This document shows, piece after piece, positions 1-5,998 of a stretch of 5,998 nt of DNA (the stretch's first letter is position 1; each line of letters opens with the position of its first letter). The DNA lies in contig JAPFCT010000264.1 of the NCBI GenBank assembly GCA_026169575.1, positions 1 through 5,998 on the forward strand, given 5' to 3'. Under the pieces are notes generated by a model, which had not been told where the DNA came from, did no database searches, and saw only the letters and a program-made list of their open reading frames with translations. This stretch comes from Faecalimonas sp. GTDB lineage: Bacteria; Bacillota_A; Clostridia; Lachnospirales; Lachnospiraceae. The position numbers were made by a program, and so were the translations under genes.

Positions 1-593
1 TGTATCTTCCGGGGGATGAGGAAATCGTGGCAGAGCAGATGATCTGTCTGGAGAGATTATATGATTATAATGAGACAAGACCGCTGGAGGGACAAAAGCG
101 GGAAGAACTTTTGAAGAAAATGTTTGCAGAGATCGGGGAGGGATGTTATATTGAACCGCCGCTTCGGGCAAACTTTGGAGGGAAGCATGTACACTTTGGG
201 AAAAATGTCTATGCAAACTTTAATCTGACACTGGTAGATGACGGAGATATTTTTGTGGGGGACAGTGTGATGTTCGGACCGAATGTCACTGTGGCAACGG
301 CAGGACATCCGATCGATCCTGAGATGCGGGAGGGTACGCTTCAGTATAATATTCCGGTGCACATTGGAAATAATGTGTGGATCGGGGCAGGGTGTGTGAT
401 CCTTCCGGGGGTGACGATCGGGGACAATACAGTGATCGGAGCGGGAAGTATCGTGACAAAGGACATTCCGGCAAATGTAGTTGCAGTCGGGAATCCGTGC
501 AGAGTATTAAGAGCAATCGGGGAGCATGACCGAAAATTTTATTTCCGGGACAGAAAGGTAGATCTGACAGAGCGTGATTACAGAGAGGAATAG
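1..593 (+). CDS. Sugar O-acetyltransferase, LacA/maltose acetyltransferase family (5' partial)
   Basis: This is a cytoplasmic acetyl-CoA-dependent transferase expected to acetylate a hydroxyl of a galactoside, maltose or related sugar; the true acceptor cannot be read from sequence. The 196 visible codons (from base 3) show the family's helical N-terminal part (LYDYNETRP, then the LLKKMFAEIG segment), the ANFNLTLVDD stretch that lines the acceptor site in LacA, and the catalytic histidine in TAGHP (codon 306-308). Left-handed beta-helix hexapeptide repeats follow (IGNNVWIGAGCVILPGVTIG, then IGAGSIV) and end in VGNPCRVLR. An in-frame GTG at 27 has a passable purine-rich stretch before it, but the codons before it (YLPGDEEI) still fit the family's N-terminus and no stop precedes them. 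The gene therefore most likely starts before the window, roughly a dozen codons upstream. The family is usually about 185-205 residues, so little is missing. No convincing terminator follows. Confidence 0.93.
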   Translation, partial: YLPGDEEIVAEQMICLERLYDYNETRPLEGQKREELLKKMFAEIGEGCYIEPPLRANFGGKHVHFGKNVYANFNLTLVDDGDIFVGDSVMFGPNVTVATAGHPIDPEMREGTLQYNIPVHIGNNVWIGAGCVILPGVTIGDNTVIGAGSIVTKDIPANVVAVGNPCRVLRAIGEHDRKFYFRDRKVDLTERDYREE

Positions 594-670
594 ATGCAGA
601 GCCGGTTTTTCAATATACTTTGCAGAGATCCTATTAGGTCTGTTTCAGTGGCAGTTTACGAAAAAGTTCA

Positions 671-699
671 TTGTAAAACAGTTTGATTTTCTATATAAT
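671..699 (+). promoter_or_regulatory. Sigma-A-type promoter of the xpaC-like/telA unit
   Basis: A -35 box TTGTAA (671-676, 4 of 6 consensus bases) and a perfect -10 box TATAAT (694-699) are separated by exactly 17 bases. Transcription should start near 706, giving a leader of about 35 bases before the XpaC-like gene. It sits in the 145-base AT-rich gap after the acetyltransferase stop. Assignment is by pattern only. Confidence 0.7.
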
Positions 700-741
700 A
701 AAGGAAAATGAGAACAGAAAAAGAAAGGCTGCGATAAAGTG

Positions 742-2043
742 ATGGATAACAGAGATTTTTCAAATATAGGCGAGCAGGTCAGCAGGATGGTCGACGATGC
801 GATGCGGTCGATGAATTTCAGCAGGCTGAACCAGGATATCGGAAGGACCGTGAATCAGGCGCTGGATGAAGCGAGGCGGCAGTTTGGCGGATACAATGAT
901 ACAGATTTTCTGCCCCATGTAGATCCACATAGTAAATATGACCGGGAAAGCCAGTCAAAGGGACAGAGACAGCAGCAGAACAGAAGCGGACAGCGCTCGT
1001 CTGGTCAGGAGTTCAGCAGCGCGGGCACCAGTCAGCCGGGGGCGGGAAAGTGCGAACAGCGGTCTGTGACGGAAGTAAAAATACAGCCGGTCGGGAAGGT
1101 ATCGGGGATCCTGATGATCGTGTCTGGTTCGATCGGACTTGGATTTGCAGGAATCATGGAATTGATTCTTCTGGTCGCTTCCTTATTTACCGGAAGACTG
1201 AATCTGCTCGGTATTTCGCTGGTCGTCCAGCTCCCGATCCTGATTTTTGCACTGGCGCTTCTGTGGAAAGGGATCGCCAACCGGAAAGGGTACAAAAAGA
1301 TGCTGCGCTGTGTGGAGATCTTAAATGGCAGAGTGTTCTGTCAGATCGAAGAGCTGGCGGCAAAGATGAACCTTTCAGAGAAAGAGATGCTAAAAGAATT
1401 AAAGAAAATGATCCGGAGCGGAGCATTTCCGCAGGGACATATTGACGAACAGGGAACCTGCCTGATGCTGGATGACAGATCTTATCAGCAGTATCTGCAG
1501 GCACAGCGTTCCTGGAAGCAGCGGCAGGAAGCGGAAAAAGAAGAAAAGCAGCGGCAGGAAGCACGGAAAAAAGAGCAGAAACGGGAACAGAAAAAGGAAG
1601 CGCAGGAGATTTCTCCGGAGATCCAGGCGATGGTTCAGGAAGGCGGGCGCTATATCACGTCACTTCGGGAGGCGAACGATGCAATTTTAGGGGAAGTGAT
1701 CTCAGCAAAGCTGGACAAGCTGGAACTGATCATCAGCAAAATCTTTGAATCGGTGATCCGCCATCCGGAGCAGGCAGGAGAGATGAAAAAATTTATGGAG
1801 TATTATCTTCCGACCACACTGAAACTGGTCAATACCTACCGGGAATTTGACGGACTTCCGGTGAAAGGAGAAAATATCACAACTGCGATGACGGAGATTG
1901 AACGCACCCTGGATACGATCATTGTGGCATTTGAGAAGCTTCTGGATGATCTGTTTCAGGATACTGCATTTGATGTGTCTGCGGATATATCTGTGCTGGA
2001 GGCGATGTTCGCGAGAGAGGGCTATAAAGAAAGTGATTTTTAA
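742..2043 (+). CDS. XpaC-like membrane protein (5-bromo-4-chloroindolyl phosphate hydrolysis family)
   Basis: The protein has 433 residues. In order: an amphipathic N-terminal helical region (1-50); a polar Gln/Ser/Arg-rich linker (60-110); two hydrophobic segments (about 121-149 and 153-178) that should form a membrane hairpin; a compact helical part resembling a winged helix (about 188-250); a highly charged Lys/Glu/Gln/Arg coiled coil (about 256-287); and a C-terminal helical domain (about 290-433, with YYLPTTLKLVNTYREFDGL) that looks like the XpaC family. XpaC was named for hydrolysis of a chromogenic phosphate, but its physiological role is unclear and I see no catalytic motif. Firmicutes often carry xpaC next to a TelA-family gene, as in Bacillus subtilis xpaC-yaaN, and a TelA gene follows here after 46 bases, which supports the call. 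ATG 742 is chosen. A GTG directly before it (739) is the alternative: the AAAGG at 724-728 lies 13 bases from the ATG and 10 from the GTG. Confidence 0.8.
   Translation: MDNRDFSNIGEQVSRMVDDAMRSMNFSRLNQDIGRTVNQALDEARRQFGGYNDTDFLPHVDPHSKYDRESQSKGQRQQQNRSGQRSSGQEFSSAGTSQPGAGKCEQRSVTEVKIQPVGKVSGILMIVSGSIGLGFAGIMELILLVASLFTGRLNLLGISLVVQLPILIFALALLWKGIANRKGYKKMLRCVEILNGRVFCQIEELAAKMNLSEKEMLKELKKMIRSGAFPQGHIDEQGTCLMLDDRSYQQYLQAQRSWKQRQEAEKEEKQRQEARKKEQKREQKKEAQEISPEIQAMVQEGGRYITSLREANDAILGEVISAKLDKLELIISKIFESVIRHPEQAGEMKKFMEYYLPTTLKLVNTYREFDGLPVKGENITTAMTEIERTLDTIIVAFEKLLDDLFQDTAFDVSADISVLEAMFAREGYKESDF
1516..1562 (+). repeat. 17-bp direct repeat inside the XpaC-like coiled coil
   Basis: AAGCAGCGGCAGGAAGC occurs at 1516-1532 and again, identical, at 1546-1562, a step of 30 bases or ten codons. 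The copies encode KQRQEAEKEE followed by KQRQEARKKE, so the linker contains a duplicated ten-residue unit. A looser third variant (EQKREQKKEA) follows. This looks like in-frame repeat expansion of a charged helical linker. Confidence 0.85.
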
Positions 2044-2089
2044 CTTCAGAAGAATCAAAAACAGAAAGTAAGAAACGGGAGGAAGTAAA

Positions 2090-3229
2090 ATGGCACAAGA
2101 TTTAGATGAGATGCTGCAGAAAGCACCGACACTGACATTGGATCCATTCGGAGCAGAGAAAGCAGAAGTGGCAGAAAAAGAGCCGGAACCACTTGTGAAG
2201 GAAGAGGAAGTAAATCTATCTCCAGAAGAACGGCGTATGGTAGAGGAATTTGCGGCAAAGATCGATCTGCACAGCTCGAATATGATTTTGCAGTATGGTG
2301 CAGGTGCACAGAAGAAAATGGCAGATTTCTCGGAGACAGCATTGGAAAATGTACGCACAAAAGACCTCGGCGAAGTCGGGGAGATGCTGACCGGTGTCGT
2401 ATCCGAGTTAAAGACACTGGAGGAAGAAGAGGAGGACAAGGGATTCTTCGGATTCTTTAAAAAAAGTGGAAATAAACTGGCAAATATGAAGGCAAAGTAT
2501 GAGAAGGCAGAGGCGAATGTAGAGCGGATCTGTGATGCACTTGAGAGTCATCAGATCCAACTTTTGAAAGATATCGCAATGCTTGACAAAATGTATGAGC
2601 TGAATGTCACTTATTTTAAGGAGCTGTCAATGTATATTGCCGCAGGAAAGCGGAAGCTGGAGGAAGTGCGGACGACAGAGATGGCTCAGCTCGAGGCGAA
2701 GGCAAGACTCAGTGGCCTGCCGGAAGATGCGCAGGCAGTCAGCGATCTCTCCTCTCTCTGCAACCGGTTTGAGAAGAAAATCCATGATCTGGAACTGACA
2801 AGGGCGGTTTCTCTTCAGATGGCGCCGCAGATCCGGCTTGTGCAGAGCAACGACACATTGATGTCGGAAAAGATCCAGTCAACGATCGTCAATACGATTC
2901 CGCTCTGGAAGAGTCAGATGGTGCTGGCGATCGGTGTGGAGAATTCCGCAAAGGCTGCAAAGGCACAGCGGGAAGTGACCGATATGACCAATGCGCTGCT
3001 GCGTAAAAATGCGGAGACATTGAAGATGGCGACGATCGAGACGGCAAAAGAGACGGAGCGCGGAATCGTCGATATGGAGACATTAAAGGCGACAAATGAA
3101 TCACTGATCTCTACGCTGGACGAAGTGATGAAGATCCAGACAGAAGGCAGAGAAAAACGACGTGCGGCGGAAGTAGAATTAAACCGAATGGAAGGAGAAC
3201 TGAAACAAAAACTTCTGGAAATCCGGTAG
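2090..3229 (+). CDS. telA: TelA-family toxic anion (tellurite) resistance protein
   Basis: The 379-residue, largely helical protein has no signal peptide or membrane segment and is expected in the cytoplasm or at the inner membrane face. An acidic, Pro-rich N-terminus (1-45) precedes the family core (about 46-379). Family hallmarks include the FFGFFKK turn after an acidic run (111-125), the paired helices around 130-205, and the segment QIRLVQSND...KIQSTIVNTIPLWKSQM (247-277), which is the most recognisable TelA signature. A charged helical tail (350-379) ends the protein. TelA relatives are linked to tellurite, nisin and other envelope-stress resistance, but the mechanism is unsettled and naming by family does not prove tellurite resistance. 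The start is well supported: GGGAGG (2077-2082) lies seven bases before the ATG. It should be co-transcribed with the XpaC-like gene 46 bases upstream, and a terminator follows 17 bases after the stop. Confidence 0.93.
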   Translation: MAQDLDEMLQKAPTLTLDPFGAEKAEVAEKEPEPLVKEEEVNLSPEERRMVEEFAAKIDLHSSNMILQYGAGAQKKMADFSETALENVRTKDLGEVGEMLTGVVSELKTLEEEEEDKGFFGFFKKSGNKLANMKAKYEKAEANVERICDALESHQIQLLKDIAMLDKMYELNVTYFKELSMYIAAGKRKLEEVRTTEMAQLEAKARLSGLPEDAQAVSDLSSLCNRFEKKIHDLELTRAVSLQMAPQIRLVQSNDTLMSEKIQSTIVNTIPLWKSQMVLAIGVENSAKAAKAQREVTDMTNALLRKNAETLKMATIETAKETERGIVDMETLKATNESLISTLDEVMKIQTEGREKRRAAEVELNRMEGELKQKLLEIR

Positions 3230-3246
3230 GGAAACATACAGTCAGG

Positions 3247-3279
3247 GCTGCGGGGCAAAAGATGCTCCCGCAGCTTTTT
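3247..3279 (+). terminator. Rho-independent terminator after telA
   Basis: The left arm GCTGCGGGGCA (3247-3257) pairs with the right arm TGCTCCCGCAGC (3263-3274), leaving one bulged T and a five-base AAAGA loop. Five Ts follow directly (3275-3279). The stem is GC-rich with eight uninterrupted pairs at its base. It lies 17 bases after the telA stop and separates this unit from the exporter operon. Confidence 0.93.
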
Positions 3280-3367
3280 AGTTTGGAAGAAGGGGAAATC
3301 AGCAGGTGCGGGACTGCTCGCAGGTACAGATAGATTTTTTTGATTTTGTCTGTTTTGCAGGAAGTGA

Positions 3368-3396
3368 TTGACAAGAAAACGAAAGTTGTTTATGAT
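3368..3396 (+). promoter_or_regulatory. Strong sigma-A-type promoter of the ABC exporter operon
   Basis: A perfect -35 box TTGACA (3368-3373) and a -10 box TATGAT (3391-3396, 5 of 6) are separated by exactly 17 bases, so transcription should start near 3403. Such a near-consensus promoter would be strong unless repressed, and a palindrome lies directly after it. A GTTGTTTAT stretch (3385-3393), close to the GTTGTATAT of the palindrome, overlaps the -10 box. Confidence 0.85.
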
Positions 3397-3405
3397 AAAG
3401 TTAAT

Positions 3406-3465
3406 TGTTGTATATACAACTAATGTATATGTAAATATTGTAACAGCCATTATTGTATATGCATA
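3406..3465. repeat. Four 15-bp-spaced TGTATAT-like boxes
   Basis: Cut into 15-base units from 3406, the four rows all share T at position 1 and TGTA at positions 4-7. TGTATAT is exact at 3409, 3424 and 3454 and decayed to TGTAACA at 3439. The best reading is a degenerate direct-repeat array downstream of the promoter, either a set of protein binding sites or the remnant of a short tandem duplication. The first unit contains the 14-bp palindrome. Confidence 0.6.
3407..3420. promoter_or_regulatory. Perfect 14-bp palindrome, probable repressor operator
   Basis: GTTGTATATACAAC is identical to its reverse complement. It spans about +5 to +18 from the predicted start of the exporter promoter, where a bound dimeric repressor would block initiation or clearance. 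MarR- and GntR-family repressors that control drug exporters commonly use short AT-rich palindromes of this kind. Which regulator binds here is unknown, and none is encoded in the window. Confidence 0.65.
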
Positions 3466-3518
3466 CCTGCTCAGTCTGGATAAAATATCACAGAAGAAAG
3501 CAGAATCAGAGAAAAAAG

Positions 3519-3524
3519 AAGGGA
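3519..3524 (+). promoter_or_regulatory. Ribosome binding site that fixes the exporter start at 3534
   Basis: AAGGGA, inside GAAGGGA, lies nine bases before ATG 3534. No comparable site precedes the earlier in-frame starts TTG 3453 and ATG 3459, so this site decides the start of the first exporter gene. Confidence 0.75.
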
Positions 3525-3533
3525 TTTGATGGA

Positions 3534-5261
3534 ATGTTAAAACGGTTTTATGTGTACATGGAAAAGTACAAAAAGTACGCAGTGCTCAGTTGTCTTTGCG
3601 TGGCATTTGAAACACTCTTTGAGCTGATCATCCCGATGATCATGGCGGATATCATCGATGTCGGAGTGGCGGCAGGAGACCAGGCATACATTATGGAGAA
3701 GGGCGTCCAGATGGTGATCTGTGCGGGGATCTCTCTACTTCTTGGAATCGGGTATGCCAGGTTTGCAGCGCTCTGCGGGCAGGGGCTTGGGGCAGAACTG
3801 CGGAAGGCAGAATACCGGAAGATTCAGGAATTTTCTTTTGCCAATACGGATAAATTTTCCACATCTTCGCTTGTGACACGTCTGACCAGCGATGTGACAC
3901 TGATCCAGAATTCCGTATCGAACGGGATCCGTCCACTGATCCGGGCACCGCTGATGATGGTGACCGGAATGGTGCTGTCTTTCGTACTGAATGCAAAGCT
4001 GGCGCTTGTATTTTTTGTCGCAGCTCCGACGCTCGGTGTCTGTCTGTGGCTTGTCATACGAAAAGTCAGACCACTCTATACGAGGATGCAGTCGTCGATC
4101 GACCTTGTAAACCGGATGATCCAGGAAAATCTGACTGCGATCCGCGTTGTCAAGGCGTATGTCCGGGAAGACTATGAGAAAGCAAAATTTGCCGGAGTCA
4201 ATCAGGAACTGAAAAGTGTTTCAGAGAGATCGTTTCGCACGGCGGTGCTGAATATGCCGGCGATGCAGCTTGTGATGTACACAACGATCGTCTGCATCCT
4301 CTGGTTCGGAGGAAAGCTGATCTTTGCAGGAGAGATGCAGGTCGGGGAACTGACCGGATTTTTAAGCTATGTACTTCAGATCTTAAATTCGCTGCTGATG
4401 ATCTCTAATGTTTTTATGATGCTGACGAGGGCGATGGCATCCGGCAAACGAATCCTGGATGTGCTTGATGAAGAGATCGATCTGAAAGAAGAACCAGGCG
4501 CGGCAGGAGAGATTGAACAAGGAGAGATTGAATTCCGAAATGTTTCTTTTAAGTACAAAAAAGAAGGAAGGAAAAACGTACTTTCCAACGTATCTTTTCA
4601 TATCAGACCGGGGCAGACAGTCGGGATCATCGGAGGGACCGGGTCGGCGAAATCTACGCTTGTCCAGCTGATCCCGAGACTTTATGATGTAACAGAAGGC
4701 GAAGTGCTGGTCGATCACAGACCGGTAAAAGAATATCCGTTGGAACATCTGCGGGAGAAGATCGCGATGGTGCTTCAGAAAAATACGCTGTTTACCGGGA
4801 CGATCGCAGACAATCTGCGATGGGGAAAGGAAGATGCAACGGAAGAAGAACTGATGGAAGCGTGCCGTATGGCATGTGCCGATGAATTTCTTCTTCAGAT
4901 GAAAGATGGACTTGCCACAGAGGTCGAGCAGGGAGGCGTAAATCTGTCTGGTGGGCAGAAGCAGCGTCTGTGTATTGCGCGTGCGCTGTTAAAGAAACCG
5001 AAAGTTCTGATCCTCGATGATTCAACCAGTGCGGTTGATACGGCGACGGAGGCAAAGATCCGTGAGGCAGTGCAGAACAGTCTTTCTGACACAACGAAGA
5101 TCATTATCGCACAGCGGATCACTTCAGTCATGCATGCAGATCAGATTCTGATCATGGAAGACGGAAGATTAAACGACTGCGGAACTCATGAGGAATTATT
5201 ACAACGCAATGAGATCTATCAGGAAATTTATTATTCTCAGCAGGAAGGATGTGGACTGTAA
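3534..5261 (+). CDS. ABC exporter half-transporter, degenerate-site subunit of a heterodimer
   Basis: The 575-residue protein is a typical full-length half-exporter. Six membrane helices lie at about 14-40, 58-80, 138-155, 157-176, 243-263 and 274-297, followed by a nucleotide-binding domain from about 330. Visible motifs are the A-loop Tyr341, Walker A GGTGSAKST (367-375, Lys373), Q-loop Gln415, signature LSGGQ (471-475), Walker B VLILD ending at Asp495, and the D-loop SAVD. Three positions are non-canonical: Ala372 replaces a Walker A glycine, Asp496 replaces the catalytic Glu, and Gln527 (IIIAQRI) replaces the switch His. This is the pattern of the degenerate subunit in heterodimeric exporters such as TM287/288 and LmrCD; its intact LSGGQ should complete the partner's active site. 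The substrate (drug, peptide or lipid) is unknown. ATG 3534 is chosen because it has the ribosome binding site and gives the normal MLKRFYVYMEKYKKY start; an earlier TTG at 3453 would add 27 basic residues encoded by the operator region. Confidence 0.93.
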   Translation: MLKRFYVYMEKYKKYAVLSCLCVAFETLFELIIPMIMADIIDVGVAAGDQAYIMEKGVQMVICAGISLLLGIGYARFAALCGQGLGAELRKAEYRKIQEFSFANTDKFSTSSLVTRLTSDVTLIQNSVSNGIRPLIRAPLMMVTGMVLSFVLNAKLALVFFVAAPTLGVCLWLVIRKVRPLYTRMQSSIDLVNRMIQENLTAIRVVKAYVREDYEKAKFAGVNQELKSVSERSFRTAVLNMPAMQLVMYTTIVCILWFGGKLIFAGEMQVGELTGFLSYVLQILNSLLMISNVFMMLTRAMASGKRILDVLDEEIDLKEEPGAAGEIEQGEIEFRNVSFKYKKEGRKNVLSNVSFHIRPGQTVGIIGGTGSAKSTLVQLIPRLYDVTEGEVLVDHRPVKEYPLEHLREKIAMVLQKNTLFTGTIADNLRWGKEDATEEELMEACRMACADEFLLQMKDGLATEVEQGGVNLSGGQKQRLCIARALLKKPKVLILDDSTSAVDTATEAKIREAVQNSLSDTTKIIIAQRITSVMHADQILIMEDGRLNDCGTHEELLQRNEIYQEIYYSQQEGCGL

Positions 5262-5998
5262 TGGCAAGGACAATGAACTATAAAAGACCGAAAGATACGA
5301 AGAAAACATTGAAAAGGCTGCTTGGATATCTCGGAGCACATAAGATCGCGGTTATGATCGTTGCAGTCCTCGTCACAGTCAGCAGTATGGCGAGCATTCT
5401 TGGGACATATCTTCTGAAACCGGTCGTAAACCGGTATATTCTCCCGGGAGATGTCGAAGGGCTTGCACGGATGCTTCTGTTCATGGGGGGCATGTATGCC
5501 GTGGGAGTCCTTGCAACCTATGGTTACGGGCAGATTATGGCGCGCACGGGTCAGCAAGTTGTAAGTGAGATCCGAAAGGATCTGTTCGATCACACGCAGG
5601 GACTTCCGCTGGCATATTTTGACGGGCATACCCATGGGGAGCTGATGAGTCATTTCACGAATGATGTGGATACGATCTCGGAGGCGCTGAACAATAGTTT
5701 TACAACGCTGATCCAGAGCTTTTTTACGATTGTCGGAACGATCACCTGCATCATTCTGCTGAATTTTAAGCTGTCACTGATCGTGCTAGTCTTTATGCTT
5801 CTGATGTTCTTTTTTATAAAATACAGCAGTGCGAGAGGAAAGCGCTACTTTAACAGCCAGCAGAAATATCTCGGTGAGATCAACGGGTTTATCGAGGAGA
5901 TGGTGGATGGCCAGAAGGTGGAGAAAGTATTTAATCACGAGAAGGCAGATTTTGCAGAATTTTCCAGAAGAAATGAAAACCTGCGCAAAGCCTCCACA
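5261..5998 (+). CDS. ABC exporter half-transporter, partner subunit (3' partial)
   Basis: The open frame runs from ATG 5261 to the window end, giving 246 residues of a protein expected to be near 600. A basic N-terminal tail (1-26) leads into membrane helices at about 27-50, 68-90, 146-167 and 170-188. The conserved exporter loop LAYFDGHTHGELMSHFTNDV (117-136) and the later coupling region (EEMVDGQKVEKVFNHE, about 212-227) are clear. The remaining helices and the whole ATP-binding domain lie beyond the window. The ATG shares its A with the TAA stop of the upstream gene, and AGGAAGGA (5242-5249) serves as its binding site, so the two halves should be translationally coupled and made in equal amounts. 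As partner of a degenerate subunit it is expected to carry the catalytic Glu and switch His, but this is not visible here. Confidence 0.95.
   Translation, partial: MARTMNYKRPKDTKKTLKRLLGYLGAHKIAVMIVAVLVTVSSMASILGTYLLKPVVNRYILPGDVEGLARMLLFMGGMYAVGVLATYGYGQIMARTGQQVVSEIRKDLFDHTQGLPLAYFDGHTHGELMSHFTNDVDTISEALNNSFTTLIQSFFTIVGTITCIILLNFKLSLIVLVFMLLMFFFIKYSSARGKRYFNSQQKYLGEINGFIEEMVDGQKVEKVFNHEKADFAEFSRRNENLRKAST

Larger units (their letters stand above)
3230..3533. other. Intergenic region between telA and the exporter operon
   Basis: This 304-base gap contains, in order, the telA terminator, a stretch with no signal I recognise (about 3280-3358), a strong promoter, a palindrome with periodic boxes, and the ribosome binding site of the first exporter gene. 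Base composition shifts to markedly AT-rich from about 3385 to 3465, unlike the flanking genes. From the predicted start near 3403 the exporter leader is about 130 bases long, longer than needed for translation alone. I found no strong second hairpin with a T-run in it. Confidence 0.7.

Noticed and set aside
626..641. A short hairpin AGATC-CTATTA-GGTCT after the acetyltransferase, considered as a terminator or operator.
   Set aside because: Only five pairs including a wobble, no T-run afterwards, and it lies 30 bases upstream of the -35 box. Too weak to support.
1702..2439. A 245-codon minus-strand open frame across the xpaC-like/telA junction.
   Set aside because: Its Ser runs are the mirror of Glu-rich codons in telA, it covers two well-supported genes and their junction, and it resembles no family I know.
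2914..3450. A 178-codon minus-strand open frame from the exporter promoter into telA.
   Set aside because: It runs through the palindrome, the promoter and the terminator, and its remainder is the antisense of telA coding sequence; no family resemblance.
3392..3529. A 45-codon + strand frame (ATG 3392 to TGA 3527-3529) with a hydrophobic start and charged tail, ending four bases before the exporter ATG.
   Set aside because: Its ATG overlaps the -10 box and lies upstream of the predicted transcript start near 3403, no ATG, GTG or TTG start follows within the leader, and there is no ribosome binding site before it. Its Val/Tyr/Ile-rich sequence and five-residue rhythm follow from the AT-rich 15-base boxes. 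It would regain interest if the transcript began before about 3360.
3453..3533. A 27-residue N-terminal extension of the first exporter subunit from TTG 3453 (or ATG 3459).
   Set aside because: No ribosome binding site precedes either codon, the extra residues (HRRKQNQRKKKG) do not resemble exporter N-termini, and the stretch overlaps the repeat array. ATG 3534 has a good site and a family-like start.
4632..5114. First exporter subunit as a pseudogene because of its altered ATP-site residues.
   Set aside because: The frame is intact at normal length, all other motifs are present, and the Asp/Gln substitutions are the usual state of one half of heterodimeric exporters.

Overview
The window reads as chromosomal DNA of a low-to-mid GC Gram-positive anaerobe, most likely a Clostridia member of the Lachnospiraceae type. 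This is inferred from the strong purine-rich ribosome binding sites, sigma-A-type promoters, the xpaC/telA pairing typical of Firmicutes, and a heterodimeric ABC exporter pair of the clostridial kind. All five genes lie on the + strand. I see no rRNA, tRNA, CRISPR array, insertion sequence or phage gene.

Layout. (1) Positions 1-593 hold the 3' part of a sugar O-acetyltransferase of the LacA/maltose acetyltransferase group; its start lies before the window. (2) A promoter (671-699) precedes a two-gene unit. The first gene encodes a membrane-anchored XpaC-like protein with a charged coiled-coil linker (742-2043), and the second a TelA-family toxic-anion-resistance protein (2090-3229). A clear intrinsic terminator (3247-3279) closes the unit. 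(3) A near-consensus promoter (3368-3396) is followed at once by a perfect 14-bp palindrome (3407-3420) and a set of TGTATAT boxes repeating every 15 bp (3406-3465), probably an operator region. (4) A two-gene ABC exporter operon follows. The first half-transporter (3534-5261) is complete and carries a degenerate nucleotide-binding site. The second (5261-5998) overlaps it by one base and runs off the window in its membrane domain.

How the parts work together. The xpaC-like and telA genes form one envelope-stress or toxic-anion-type unit of poorly understood biochemistry. The two ABC genes should make one heterodimeric efflux pump with one catalytic and one degenerate ATP site, transcribed from its own repressible promoter. 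The acetyltransferase appears to belong to a separate upstream unit. The most unusual non-coding signal is the 15-bp-periodic box array with its palindrome between the exporter promoter and the first exporter gene. No regulator gene is visible that would bind it.
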